DNA of 64,000 nucleotides. Source: JAAELZ01 sp965223465. GTDB taxonomy: Bacteria; Pseudomonadota; Gammaproteobacteria; Arenicellales; Poriferihabitantaceae. The position numbers and the translations under genes are program-made. Positions 26,123 to 35,782 of this stretch are shown here, one piece after another. A model generated the notes under the pieces. That model was not told where the DNA came from and did no database searches. It was given only the letters and a program-made list of their open reading frames with translations. Numbering within the stretch: the first letter of the stretch is position 1; the number at the start of each line of letters is the position of its first letter. The stretch covers positions 62,001 to 126,000 of the forward strand of contig OZ245025.1 in the NCBI GenBank assembly GCA_965223465.1, read 5' to 3'.

Positions 26123-27646
26123 ATGATAGAAAGTATTAGATCAAGATATATTGCCTCTTGGCGAAGCGTTTCATGGCAAGGTTATATTCGGCATAGGCAG
26201 GGACTCATAAAGAAATGCTTGGACAAAACAAAACTGTTTGTTATTGTAGTGTTAGCTGTTCCGGTTTCGCTACCTGTCTGGTCTGCCGCGCCCCCGGGGT
26301 CGATGATAGCCCCGCTTACCCTGCTTTTGTTCGGAGATGATGCTTGCAGTAACGTTACCGTTTCATTAGTAACAGACAATAACTCGCTTGTGGTTTCCGA
26401 TCCAACTCTGCTTACCAACGTTGACGGCACCCTTTTCTTTAGCACCCATCGAAATTCTCCCGGGGTAGAACTGTGGAAATCGGATGGAACTCCCGGCGGT
26501 ACCATGGTAGTAAAGGACATCAATCCCGGCACAGGACATTCTTCCCCGAATCATCTGACCGATGTCAACGGCACGCTATATTTTACCGCTGTTGATGGTT
26601 CCAATGGGCGAGAGTTGTGGAAATCGGATGGCACATTCGGCGGCACGGTGCTGGTGAAGGACGTTAACGCTGATCCTTCGGGTTCAACAATAGCTAATCT
26701 GACCAACGTCAACGGGACGCTTTATTTCACCGCCAATGACGGTACTCACGGAAATGAGCTTTGGAAATCCGACGGAACGTCCGGTGGCACGGTGATGGTG
26801 AAGGATATTCGCTCAGGTACGACATTTGGCAACGGTCCGGCTCTATTGACCGACGTAAATGGCACACTCTTCTTCCACGCCGATGACGGCAGCACTGGGC
26901 AGGCACTGTGGAAATCGGATGGCACAACCAGCGGTACGGTACCGGTGAAAGATCAATCAGATGCATTTGTCCAAATTCCGACGAATCTGACCGATGTTAA
27001 TGGGACACTATTTTTTAGTGCCGCAGATGCAATTAACGGGCGTGAATTATGGAAATCGAATGGCACGTCCGCTGGCACCGGTCTTGTGAAGGACATTTTT
27101 ATCGGCTCATCTTCTTCTCAGCCAATCAACCTATTCAACTTCAACGGTACGCTTTTTTTTCTAGCCGAAGATGGAATTAACGGAGGTGAATTGTGGAAAT
27201 CGAACGGCACATTCGGTGGTACCGTTATGGTGAAGAACATTAGACCTGGGTTTTTAGGTTCCGGCCCGTCCTTCTTTGCCAGTATCGAAAACACACTCTT
27301 CTTCCAAGCCAATGACGGTAGTAACGGCATGGAACTGTGGAAATCGGACGGCACATCCGGCGGCACCGTGTTGGTAAAGGATATCGAACCCGGCGCAAAT
27401 CCGTCTAATCCAACCAATCTAACTAACGCTAATGGCACGCTTTATTTCAGCGCTTTTGATAGTGCTCACTGGACAGAGTTGTGGAAATCAGACGGCACAT
27501 CCGGCGGCACAGTGTTGGTGAAGGATATCAATCCCAGTATGAATAATTCCACACCGAGTTATCTGACAAACGTCAATGGCACATTCTTTTTCAGCGCTTA
27601 TACGGATATCGTGGGATGGAGATTGTGGAAAACAGAGTGCCAGTAG
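26123..27646 (+). CDS. exported ELWxxDGT-repeat protein
   Basis: A 507-residue protein built from tandem repeats of about 45-50 residues. Each carries ELWKSDGT followed by GGTVLVKDI and then an NGTLYFxA strand. I count eight full copies plus a degenerate last one (WRLWKT), which suggests a beta-propeller or similar toroid. An N-terminal hydrophobic segment (KLFVIVVLAVPVSLPVWSAA) is preceded by about 35 basic residues, an extended signal peptide. The family is known as ELWxxDGT repeats and occurs in large surface proteins of marine bacteria. Role unknown; adhesion or ligand binding is inference. It stands alone with an AT-rich upstream region. Confidence 0.85.
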   Translation: MIESIRSRYIASWRSVSWQGYIRHRQGLIKKCLDKTKLFVIVVLAVPVSLPVWSAAPPGSMIAPLTLLLFGDDACSNVTVSLVTDNNSLVVSDPTLLTNVDGTLFFSTHRNSPGVELWKSDGTPGGTMVVKDINPGTGHSSPNHLTDVNGTLYFTAVDGSNGRELWKSDGTFGGTVLVKDVNADPSGSTIANLTNVNGTLYFTANDGTHGNELWKSDGTSGGTVMVKDIRSGTTFGNGPALLTDVNGTLFFHADDGSTGQALWKSDGTTSGTVPVKDQSDAFVQIPTNLTDVNGTLFFSAADAINGRELWKSNGTSAGTGLVKDIFIGSSSSQPINLFNFNGTLFFLAEDGINGGELWKSNGTFGGTVMVKNIRPGFLGSGPSFFASIENTLFFQANDGSNGMELWKSDGTSGGTVLVKDIEPGANPSNPTNLTNANGTLYFSAFDSAHWTELWKSDGTSGGTVLVKDINPSMNNSTPSYLTNVNGTFFFSAYTDIVGWRLWKTECQ

Positions 27647-27770
27647 GGTCGGTTTTATCAACGACAGTAAAGTAATAAATTATCTTACAATACATTGAAG
27701 TAATTATAGGTGTTGGTCGTATATATCGCCATATTCGAATATACGTAAAACTCTGAACGCGTTAGCTCTT

Positions 27771-27953
27771 CTAAGGGCAATTTGTGGGGATAAACTGCAC
27801 CATGGGCCGTATATCAGTGTTGACAAGCTCAGTCTGGATTTTCCCATTGTGCAATTCGCCGTATATTACTTTATGTTCGCCCAGTAGCTTAAGCCCTAAT
27901 CCTCGGAACTCAGACATGAATTTGGTGATGTTGGAATTGCTTATCAACAACAC
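27771..27953 (-). CDS. possible small protein downstream of the sulfatase gene
   Basis: A 60-residue frame with a GTG start six bases after the sulfatase stop codon. Its composition looks protein-like (EFRGLGLKLLGEHKVIYGEL), but I recognise no family and there is no second line of support. Confidence 0.3.
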   Translation of the reverse strand: MLLISNSNITKFMSEFRGLGLKLLGEHKVIYGELHNGKIQTELVNTDIRPMVQFIPTNCP

Positions 27954-27959
27954 TTTCTG

Positions 27960-29957
27960 CTAATTTTGCTTGTCCAATATTCGATTCAACGAGTCGATAT
28001 CCTGGGCAGCATCTGTTTCATAAAATTGGGCTTGTTCTACATTGTCATGTTGATCCATTAGTACGACATAGATGCCGAGGTGTTGGTTCTTGCGCTTTTT
28101 AATGCCTCGCCAATAAAACTGCTCGCTCAGGTTCTGATTACCCCATTTCAGCTCAATGGCACCCGATTTAGGGTCTTGAGAGATCGCTGCACCGAGCTGG
28201 CAGATATGGTTATCTTTTACGGTTGCATGTGTATAGCTTGCATTGAGCGCCGTAGTCATACGCATCACATCGCGTTTTTCACAATGATTTAGCGGAAGGG
28301 TAACATGGTCTAGGGGCGACTCTTCAGCGCACTGATCGGGTGTATTATTGATGATTTGCCCCTTGTATTGGTCTGAACGTCGAGATAGAAAATAGTTTCG
28401 TCTGGATGCGGGCTTAAAGTGCGACTCGGCAAATATAAATTCTGTGTTGTGTGAAATTTGCAGTAGATCCAGCACGCTGGCGACCAAGTCCACGCTGCTT
28501 CCGGGGGCGTCCAGGTTTAAGTGTAAATCGGTTTTGTCTATCTTTTCCGGCAGGGCGAGCAAGGTCAACAAACGCCGATCAGGGAAGTCTTTCGCAAACA
28601 ATGTACGCATATCCTTACTGGCAAAAACGCCATGATCTGCCTGTACGAGGACAACGGTATCATCCAGTACATCGGTTTTTTCCAGTGCCTGCATAAATTC
28701 ACCCAGCAGGTGATCGGTACAATGAATCGCATTTAGAAACTGTTTTTCTTTTTGTGTCGTGTAGCTGGGGCAACCGTCATACTGAAAGCCGGGAATATGC
28801 ATGCCCAGCGTGAGCAAGGTAAAGTTAAATGGCTTTTTTTGCTGGTGCAAATCTTCGATAGCAATCAGCGCCTGGTCGAACAGATCGGTATCGGCTAAAC
28901 CCCAGTTAGCGACGCGCTTAAAACCTTGATTATCCCAGTGCTTTACGCCGTAAAGTTCATCATAGCCGTGGTCGCTTAGAAATGCGCCTTTGCCTGCGAA
29001 CTCAAGGTCAGCACCGCCCATAAAAACTTGGTGATAGCCTGCGCTGCGCAACACGTCCCCTAGGCAGGGTAGAGAAGGTAGACGCCCTTCTTTCGTGATC
29101 AAAGAATTGTTCGCATATTCCATATTCATCAAGGTACCGCATTGTGAATTGGCTATGCCTTCGATGGTGACATAGGCCGACGCATAGATATTGTTAAAGC
29201 TATGATATTGCTGTTTGAGCCGGTCAATTGTGGGGGTCAGGCCTGGAAACCGATCATTATCCGTCAACATGTAGTTGAACGATTCGAGATAAATCAGAAT
29301 GAGATTAAGTGGTTGAGCGGGTAAACTGGCCTGTAAATGACTTTTTTCAATCGGTAGAGGGGTATTTGCGCGCAACGGTGCGAGTATCGCATTGGCCTGA
29401 GCTCGAATAGACGATTTATCCTGATTATGGCTCTCTTCTTTACTAAACGCATAACGCTGGTAGGCTTTACTTAACAGATATTCCGGTGCGGCTTGCGCTC
29501 CAAAATAAAGGCATGCCAGCGCCGCCACCATTACCATCATGGCACTAGCCGCAGGAAGAGCAGGCTGTTTCTTACACAGAAAACGCGTAATCCCGGCAAT
29601 GAGCAAGAGCAGAATGATCAGGACGATACCTTCTTTTTGATATTCATCTAGACCAACTTTGAGTGCGGTCAAGTTGATGTGTGTAAAGAATTCACCGGTA
29701 AAGCCTCGGCCGGAAAAATCGTATAAAAAACCCAATAAAAAACGGATTAGTATTGCGATGAGCAATAAGAGCGTAAGTAAACCAGTGGCGAGTCTGATGT
29801 TGAGTGGCCTGGCAAGCGCAAAAAGCGCATAGAGAAACAAAGCGATACCGGTGCTGGAAAGTAGCATGGGCAAGGTTTGAATGACCTCGCCATTGCTTTG
29901 TACCAATAGACCAACGGGAAGTAGCAAACAGGCAAACAAAAACAGGAACAGTTTCAT
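27960..29957 (-). CDS. LTA synthase-like membrane sulfatase / phosphotransferase
   Basis: A 665-residue inner-membrane enzyme. Five hydrophobic segments occupy about residues 1-165, followed by a periplasmic alkaline-phosphatase-superfamily domain. The domain begins LNLILIYLESFN and has SQCGTL around the nucleophile, with metal-binding ADHG near residue 440. Relatives transfer phosphoglycerol or phosphoethanolamine to glucans, lipid A or teichoic acids (OpgB, EptA, LtaS). In a Gram-negative cell a phosphoglycerol transferase on periplasmic glucans is plausible. It lies just downstream of uvrA on the same strand. Confidence 0.85.
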   Translation of the reverse strand: MKLFLFLFACLLLPVGLLVQSNGEVIQTLPMLLSSTGIALFLYALFALARPLNIRLATGLLTLLLLIAILIRFLLGFLYDFSGRGFTGEFFTHINLTALKVGLDEYQKEGIVLIILLLLIAGITRFLCKKQPALPAASAMMVMVAALACLYFGAQAAPEYLLSKAYQRYAFSKEESHNQDKSSIRAQANAILAPLRANTPLPIEKSHLQASLPAQPLNLILIYLESFNYMLTDNDRFPGLTPTIDRLKQQYHSFNNIYASAYVTIEGIANSQCGTLMNMEYANNSLITKEGRLPSLPCLGDVLRSAGYHQVFMGGADLEFAGKGAFLSDHGYDELYGVKHWDNQGFKRVANWGLADTDLFDQALIAIEDLHQQKKPFNFTLLTLGMHIPGFQYDGCPSYTTQKEKQFLNAIHCTDHLLGEFMQALEKTDVLDDTVVLVQADHGVFASKDMRTLFAKDFPDRRLLTLLALPEKIDKTDLHLNLDAPGSSVDLVASVLDLLQISHNTEFIFAESHFKPASRRNYFLSRRSDQYKGQIINNTPDQCAEESPLDHVTLPLNHCEKRDVMRMTTALNASYTHATVKDNHICQLGAAISQDPKSGAIELKWGNQNLSEQFYWRGIKKRKNQHLGIYVVLMDQHDNVEQAQFYETDAAQDIDSLNRILDKQN

Positions 29958-29982
29958 TGCGGTTTGTGCTTACCCCTTAAAG

Positions 29983-32811
29983 CTAGTTTGCTAATAATGG
30001 CTTAAGAAACGCACCGGTAAATGAACCTTTGGTTTTGGCCACCTGTTCCGGTGTGCCGCTAGCAATAATCTGGCCACCTCCATCCCCGCCTTCCGGTCCC
30101 AGATCTACGACCCAGTCGGCGGTTTTAATGACATCCAGATTGTGTTCAATAATGATGATGGTATTGCCTTCATCACGCAAGCGATGTATGACTTTCAGTA
30201 ATTGTTTAATATCGTGAAAATGCAGACCAGTGGTGGGCTCATCGAGTAAATACAAGGTGCGGCCGGTGTCACGTTTAGATAGCTCACGAGATAGTTTGAC
30301 CCGCTGCGCCTCGCCGCCCGAGAGCGTGATTGCGCTCTGACCGAGCGTGATATAACCCAGCCCAACGTCTAACAAGGTTTTTAGTTTGCGTTTGATTAAC
30401 GGAATTGCACTAAAGAACTCCGAGGCTTCTTCGATCGTCATATTCAGTACATCGCGAATATTTTTTCCTTTAAATTGAATGTCCAGGGTTTCGCGGTTGT
30501 AGCGGCTACCCTTACAAACATCACAAGCGACGTAGACGTCCGGCAAAAAATGCATCTCAACTCGAATCATGCCATCACCCTGGCAAGCCTCACAGCGCCC
30601 ACCCTTGACATTGAACGAAAAGCGCCCGGGTTTATAGCCGCGCGCACGCGCTTCCGGGGTTTGGGTAAATATATCCCGAATATGGGTAAATAAGCCGGTG
30701 TAGGTGGCCGGATTTGAGCGCGGCGTTCTGCCGATTGGGCTTTGGTCGATGGCGATAATTTTGTCAAAATGATCCAGACCATCCACGCTATTAAAGGGCG
30801 CAGCCGAGTCGTGCACCAGCCCTAGAACCTCCGCTACCGCCGGTTTTAAGGTGGCGTTTATTAGGGTGGATTTACCCGAGCCAGATACCCCTGTAATACA
30901 AATCATCAGACCTACGGGAAGTTCAAGGTCGATACTTTTAAGGTTATTTCCACTGGCCCCGCTAATCGACAGCCATTTACCCGTTTTAGGTGGGGTGCGG
31001 TTCGCTGGGACTTCGATGGTTTGTTTGCCGGATAGATATTGCCCAGTAATCGATTTGGTATTGGCCTCGATATCCGCGGGTGTTCCCTGTGCGATGATTT
31101 TCCCCCCATGCTTGCCAGCACCGGGGCCAATATCGAGGACAAAATCCGCTGCATGAATGGTTTCTTCGTCGTGTTCAACCACAATCACGGTATTGCCGAT
31201 ATCACGCAAGTGGGTCAGCGTTTCGAGCAGACGATTATTATCACGTTGATGCAGGCCAATAGACGGTTCATCCAGAATGTACATTACCCCGACCAACCCG
31301 GAGCCAATTTGCGAGGCCAGGCGTATGCGCTGTGCCTCCCCCCCCGAGAGCGTGTCGGCAGTACGATCCAAAGTCAGGTAGTTTAAGCCCACATTGATCA
31401 AAAAGCCCAAACGGGCATTGATCTCCAGAATGATTTTTTCGGCAATCTCAGCGCGGTGCCCTTTCAGGTTTAGTTCGGCAAAAAAAGCGCGGCTTTGGGT
31501 AACCGGCATACGGGTAATATGATGGATAGGCAACCCGCCGACAAATACATGACGTGGACCTTCGCCCAAGCGGCTGCCTTGACACGTGCCACATGCTTGT
31601 TCGCTGAAATATTTAGCCAGATACTCACGTACTGAGGAAGATTCGGTTTCCATATAACGGCGCTGTCGGCTCGGAATCACCCCCTCAAAAGGACGCGAAC
31701 GCGTACGTTGATAACCGCGACGGTTAAATACGAACTTCACCCTTGTTTTGCCTGTCCCATATAAAATCAGTTTTTGTTGGGCTTCGCTAAGGTCTTTGTA
31801 TGGCGTGGTGATATCAAAATCAAAGGCGTCGGCGACACCTTGCAACATGGAAAAATAATACCCGCTGCGTCTATCCCAACCTGGAATAGCGCCCTCGGCA
31901 ATACTCAAATTAGCATCCACTACCGCTTTTTCCGGATCCATATACTGACGCATTCCCAGCCCATCGCAATCGGGGCAGGCGCCATGCGGATTATTGAACG
32001 AGAACATGCGCGGTTCGAGTTCGGACAGACTATAGCCGCAATGCGGGCAGGAAAATTTGGCAGAAAATAATATTTCCTTGTCGCCTACATAATTTTCATC
32101 CAGAATCTGCACCTGCGCCAGTCCGTCCGTCAGGCTAAGCGCGGTTTCAAAAGATTCAGCCAGGCGTTGTTCATTACCGGTGCGGCATACCAGGCGGTCA
32201 ACCACAACGTCAATATTGTGCTTGATATTCTTCTCCAATACGGTGGTTGTCCCCAACTCTGTGACTTGGTCATCGATGCGCGCACGGATGTAACCCTGGG
32301 CGTGCATTTCGGCGAGCAATTGCTGGTGCTCACCTTTACGCCCGCGGACCACCGGCGCCATGAGCATCAACTTGGTGCCATCGGGTAGGGCCATGATTTG
32401 GTCGACCATCTGGCTGACGGTTTGTGCTTCCAGCGTAATATCATGGGTCGGGCAACGCGGTTCGCCGATGCGCGCATACAATAATCGCAGGTAATCATAT
32501 ATTTCTGTAACGGTGCCAACGGTTGAGCGCGGGTTATGTGAGCTGGATTTTTGTTCAATGCTGATCGCCGGAGACAAGCCCTCGATCATGTCCAGATCCG
32601 GCTTACCCATCATCGAAAGAAATTGGCGTGCATAGGTGGAAAGCGATTCAACATAGCGGCGCTGGCCTTCTGCATAGATGGTATCAAACGCCAGCGAGGA
32701 CTTGCCCGAACCGGACAGACCCGTAATAACAATGAGTTTGTCGCGGGGTAAATCAACGTCAATATTGGCCAGATTATGCGTCCTGACACCGCGGAGTTTT
32801 ATAGTATCCAT
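29983..32811 (-). CDS. uvrA: excinuclease ABC subunit A
   Basis: A 942-residue DNA-damage sensor of nucleotide excision repair (E. coli 940). It has two ABC ATPase modules with Walker A GLSGSGKSS near residue 31 and GVSGSGKST near 640, and signature LSGGEAQR in both. Zinc fingers are CPHC...CPDC in the first half and CEAC...CDVC in the second. It loads UvrB on distorted DNA. It diverges from the yajR-like gene. I looked for a clear LexA box in the gap and did not find one. Confidence 0.98.
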   Translation of the reverse strand: MDTIKLRGVRTHNLANIDVDLPRDKLIVITGLSGSGKSSLAFDTIYAEGQRRYVESLSTYARQFLSMMGKPDLDMIEGLSPAISIEQKSSSHNPRSTVGTVTEIYDYLRLLYARIGEPRCPTHDITLEAQTVSQMVDQIMALPDGTKLMLMAPVVRGRKGEHQQLLAEMHAQGYIRARIDDQVTELGTTTVLEKNIKHNIDVVVDRLVCRTGNEQRLAESFETALSLTDGLAQVQILDENYVGDKEILFSAKFSCPHCGYSLSELEPRMFSFNNPHGACPDCDGLGMRQYMDPEKAVVDANLSIAEGAIPGWDRRSGYYFSMLQGVADAFDFDITTPYKDLSEAQQKLILYGTGKTRVKFVFNRRGYQRTRSRPFEGVIPSRQRRYMETESSSVREYLAKYFSEQACGTCQGSRLGEGPRHVFVGGLPIHHITRMPVTQSRAFFAELNLKGHRAEIAEKIILEINARLGFLINVGLNYLTLDRTADTLSGGEAQRIRLASQIGSGLVGVMYILDEPSIGLHQRDNNRLLETLTHLRDIGNTVIVVEHDEETIHAADFVLDIGPGAGKHGGKIIAQGTPADIEANTKSITGQYLSGKQTIEVPANRTPPKTGKWLSISGASGNNLKSIDLELPVGLMICITGVSGSGKSTLINATLKPAVAEVLGLVHDSAAPFNSVDGLDHFDKIIAIDQSPIGRTPRSNPATYTGLFTHIRDIFTQTPEARARGYKPGRFSFNVKGGRCEACQGDGMIRVEMHFLPDVYVACDVCKGSRYNRETLDIQFKGKNIRDVLNMTIEEASEFFSAIPLIKRKLKTLLDVGLGYITLGQSAITLSGGEAQRVKLSRELSKRDTGRTLYLLDEPTTGLHFHDIKQLLKVIHRLRDEGNTIIIIEHNLDVIKTADWVVDLGPEGGDGGGQIIASGTPEQVAKTKGSFTGAFLKPLLAN

Positions 32812-32900
32812 GCACTAAAGATCATCGGTACGAAAATGAAAACAAACCTGATACTATACGCGCCCGTTTGCATGCAGTTCAATTAAATAATCAACTTTTT

Positions 32901-34289
32901 ATGGCGCGTCGTCGATCATCCTCTCCTCCAATGAATGCCTTGGAAAGGCGTGCAGTGGTTTCGCTGGCAGGGATCTTTGCGTTACGCATGTTTGGTTTAT
33001 TCTTGATCTTACCGGTATTTACGATTTACGCGACTTCGCTAGAACATACCACTCCATTTTTAATTGGCTTAACCCTCGGTGCTTACGGTTTAACCCAGGC
33101 CGCCTTGCAAATCCCGTTTGGGGTCTTATCGGATCGTTGGCACCGCAAAAAAGCGATTGTGCTTGGGCTGTTGATTTTTGCGCTGGGAAGTTTGATTGCG
33201 GGTCTGGCTGATTCAATCTACGGCGTATTAATCGGGCGCTTAATACAAGGCGCAGGGGCCGTTTCGGCTGCGGTAACAGCGTTATTAGCAGATCTGACCC
33301 GAGAAGAGCAGCGCACCAAAGCGATGGCGGTAATTGGGATCAGTATTGGTGCTGTATTTATGTTGTCGATGATCATCGGCCCCTTGCTTAAACAATGGGT
33401 GGGCGTAAACGGTATATTTTTATTGACGGCAGCCGCAGCGGTGTTGGCCATTTTCGTATTGCTTACGTTTACGCCCGAACCTAAGCGCATTCACCGAATG
33501 CAGGACGACGATACGCTGAAAATACAGTTTGCTGACGTCATACGTAACCCCGCGTTGCTCCAGCTGGATTTTGCCATTTTTACCTTGCATGCGGTGCTCA
33601 CCGCTATATTTGTGGCGATTCCGTTCGCCCTCATCGATTTGGGTGGCATAGAAGATCGTGAATGGCGTGTGTATATACCAGTGATGTTGCTGGGCGTGAT
33701 CGGTATGCTGCCATTCATAGCGGTCAGTCATCAACGTGAGAAAATCCCGGGCATGATGCGAATTGCGGTATTGGTTTTATGTCTCGCGGGCGCGGTGCTG
33801 GCCTTGAGCATAGAAACCTCCTGGTGGGGCCTGTTAGCAGGGTTAGTCCTGTTTTTTACCGGCTTTAATGCGTTAGAAGCCACCTTACCGTCTCTGATTA
33901 CACGAATTGCGCCAATTGCTAACAAAGGCATGGCCACTGGTGTGTATAACAGCGCGCAGTTTTTCGGTATTTTTGCAGGTGGCGCAATCAGTGGTTGGCT
34001 GAGTGGCGCGTTTGGTTTGCCAGCGGTTTTATGGTTTAGCTTTGCGCTGTTAATGGTTTGGTTTTTGTTGCTGTGGTTCGCACCACCGCTTAGCCTGCAT
34101 GAAAGCAAGCTTATTCCATTTGACAAAACCAACCCGCAGGCGTCCACGCTGGTAAAACAGCTCAAAGCAGTACCCGGCGTCATTGAAATCAGTTTGATTG
34201 CGGATGAGGCACTGGCTTATCTTAAAGTTGATCCCGAGACTATCGATGCAAAGCAAATAAAAGCCTTAACCGGCCAAAGTATTTCATAG
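32901..34289 (+). CDS. yajR: MFS transporter, YajR-like
   Basis: A 462-residue major facilitator with twelve membrane helices followed by a soluble tail of about 65 residues. The tail (VPGVIEISLIADEALAYLKVDPETI) matches the ferredoxin-like YAM domain of E. coli YajR. The cytoplasmic loop motif GVLSDRWHRKKAI is MFS motif A, and LIGRLIQGAGA is also typical. The start at MARRRSS is chosen because the upstream Met would add residues with no parallel in relatives. Substrate unknown. It sits between uvrA and ssb, a conserved neighbourhood. Confidence 0.9.
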   Translation: MARRRSSSPPMNALERRAVVSLAGIFALRMFGLFLILPVFTIYATSLEHTTPFLIGLTLGAYGLTQAALQIPFGVLSDRWHRKKAIVLGLLIFALGSLIAGLADSIYGVLIGRLIQGAGAVSAAVTALLADLTREEQRTKAMAVIGISIGAVFMLSMIIGPLLKQWVGVNGIFLLTAAAAVLAIFVLLTFTPEPKRIHRMQDDDTLKIQFADVIRNPALLQLDFAIFTLHAVLTAIFVAIPFALIDLGGIEDREWRVYIPVMLLGVIGMLPFIAVSHQREKIPGMMRIAVLVLCLAGAVLALSIETSWWGLLAGLVLFFTGFNALEATLPSLITRIAPIANKGMATGVYNSAQFFGIFAGGAISGWLSGAFGLPAVLWFSFALLMVWFLLLWFAPPLSLHESKLIPFDKTNPQASTLVKQLKAVPGVIEISLIADEALAYLKVDPETIDAKQIKALTGQSIS

Positions 34290-34343
34290 GGTATTTCGTG
34301 GTTCGTGTTTTTACGAATGTGGTACGATTAGGGCGTAATCAAC

Positions 34344-34370
34344 CACCCTGTGGCAGAGGCGAGCAGGGTG
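34344..34370 (+). repeat. inverted repeat in the ssb leader (first)
   Basis: Arms CACCCTG and CAGGGTG with a 13-base loop, about 90 bases before the ssb start. No T run follows, so it is not a standard terminator. Confidence 0.4.
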
Positions 34371-34418
34371 TATACAAAGAACGATCAAACCCTTCGTCCC
34401 AATGGGCGGGGAATGAGA

Positions 34419-34430
34419 CCCACTAGTGGG
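34419..34430. repeat. 12-base palindrome in the ssb leader (second)
   Basis: CCCACTAGTGGG is a perfect palindrome 27 bases before the ssb ATG. It may be an operator or an RNA hairpin affecting ssb expression. Confidence 0.45.
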
Positions 34431-34457
34431 AAATTTCATCCGAGACAGAGGCAAAAC

Positions 34458-34940
34458 ATGGCAAGAGGCGTTAATAAAGTAATTTTAGTCGGCAATCTAG
34501 GGGCTGATCCAGAAGTAAGATATACCCCCAGTGGCAGTGCGGTCGCGAACGTGAGTATCGCCACCACGGATCAATGGAAAGATAAGCAAACGGGAGAAAA
34601 CCAGGAAAAAACCGAATGGCACCGCGTGGTGTTTTTCAATCGTCTGGCTGAAATTGTGGCGGAATATCTGAAAAAAGGTCGGCAGGTTTACGTAGAAGGG
34701 CGCTTGCAAACCCGCAAATGGCAAGATCAATCTGGACAAGACCGTTATACCACCGAGATTGTAGCCAATGAAATGCAAATGCTGGGTGGACGAGAACCCG
34801 GCTCAAGCGGATTTGATCAGGGTATGGATCAATCCGAGTCAGCAGCACCAACAGGTGGGCAGACGACGCCTAAGGCTAAAGCCGATGCACCTGCGCAAGG
34901 TGGGGCTTATGATGATTTCGATGACGATATTCCTTTCTAA
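34458..34940 (+). CDS. ssb: single-stranded DNA-binding protein
   Basis: A 160-residue OB-fold protein that coats single-stranded DNA and recruits repair and replication partners. The start at MARGVNKVILVGNLG is fixed by the family; a longer frame upstream is not used. The OB-fold spans about residues 4-110, followed by a flexible Gly/Gln/Pro-rich linker and the acidic tip DDDIPF that binds partner proteins. Its location beside uvrA is widely conserved. Confidence 0.97.
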   Translation: MARGVNKVILVGNLGADPEVRYTPSGSAVANVSIATTDQWKDKQTGENQEKTEWHRVVFFNRLAEIVAEYLKKGRQVYVEGRLQTRKWQDQSGQDRYTTEIVANEMQMLGGREPGSSGFDQGMDQSESAAPTGGQTTPKAKADAPAQGGAYDDFDDDIPF

Positions 34941-34986
34941 GCTGGCTATCAATCATCGCTATTTTAAGCTTCAACCTGTTCTAAGC

Positions 34987-35418
34987 ATGGGATTCAGCTC
35001 TCAACGTCGCGTAGCGATTAAAAAGTTTGTAGCGGGTGGTGCGGTTGTTATTAGCGGCAGTGGACTGCCGAAAGAGTGGATTAAACCAGTCGTGGATGTT
35101 GTGCTCTTACCTGTGCACGCGCAAACCTCGACTGTGAATAGGGCTTGTGATATTCCAGCTGGCTGTTATACCACTAATAGTGATTTCTTCGATTCATTTA
35201 GCTGGCCTGGTGGTGGAAGCGTACAGCAAACTACATTTTATAGAGGCGCTACATCTACTGATTGCGCGGGTGAACCTTATCCTTGGCTGCAAGCAGTACC
35301 AGCCGAATCGATGGCTGAAGCAGAAGCATTAATGGGGAGACGGGGGCTTACTGAGATCGAAACTTTGGAGGAAATCGGGACATGCAAGTTTTATAGAACT
35401 GGAGGATCAGACGGATGA
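34987..35418 (+). CDS. small Tat-type exported protein of unknown function
   Basis: A 143-residue protein with an RR-containing N-terminus (SSQRRVAIKKFVAGGAVV), a glycine-rich hydrophobic stretch, and then PKEWIKPVVDVVLLPVHAQTS. I have seen the last pattern in a poorly characterised group of small exported proteobacterial proteins. Four cysteines in the mature part (CDIPAGC, DCAG, TCKF) could form disulfides. The start MGFSSQ is preferred over earlier frame positions that overlap ssb. Function unknown. Confidence 0.6.
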   Translation: MGFSSQRRVAIKKFVAGGAVVISGSGLPKEWIKPVVDVVLLPVHAQTSTVNRACDIPAGCYTTNSDFFDSFSWPGGGSVQQTTFYRGATSTDCAGEPYPWLQAVPAESMAEAEALMGRRGLTEIETLEEIGTCKFYRTGGSDG

Positions 35419-35421
35419 TTC

Positions 35422-35512
35422 TAGAAGCTATCTCATAAATAGGGAGCCTCAGTATATGTAATTGATTGTAAAAGATAATGTTAACGGAAAGTTGTTTATG
35501 AGATAGCTTCTA
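35422..35512. mobile_element. MITE-like element of about 91 bp
   Basis: Perfect 18-base terminal inverted repeats lie at 35422-35439 (TAGAAGCTATCTCATAAA) and 35495-35512 and enclose 55 AT-rich bases. The outermost TA on each side would fit a TA target duplication, as made by IS630/Tc1-type transposases. There is no internal coding capacity. It starts just after the Tat-type gene stop codon. Confidence 0.65.
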
Positions 35513-35629
35513 ATAATAAGTTACAGGATTAGAGGTCTCGATACAAAATACTAGCGAAAACTCAAAAGATTATAATAACGTAATTTTCTAGCATAACCTG
35601 GCAAGATAGGTTTTCTTAATTAAAAGTCT

Positions 35630-35770
35630 ACCTTTTATATCAAGCGTTGGAGAGAATACTGACCACCAATACATCAGCCAGAAAGAAGACCACAGATATC
35701 GCCAACAGAGACATTGAGACTTATTTCCATTTGAATAAATCGATTGAGCGATTCAGTTGGGCGAACTACT
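35630..35770 (+). pseudogene. possible coding remnant between the MITE and the htpX neighbour
   Basis: A frame with protein-like composition (ERILTTNTSARKKTT, then RDIETYFHLNKSIERFSW) ends at a TAA near 35770, but has no ATG. It is closed by a stop at its upstream side. It may be the tail of a lost gene. Otherwise the 364 bases from 35419 to 35782 hold only the MITE. Confidence 0.25.
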
Positions 35771-35782
35771 AAAGCTTGATTG

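Noticed and set aside
32812..32900. Possible LexA box between uvrA and yajR (CTGATACTATAC)
   Set aside because: Lacks the CTGT...ACAG dyad needed for gammaproteobacterial LexA.
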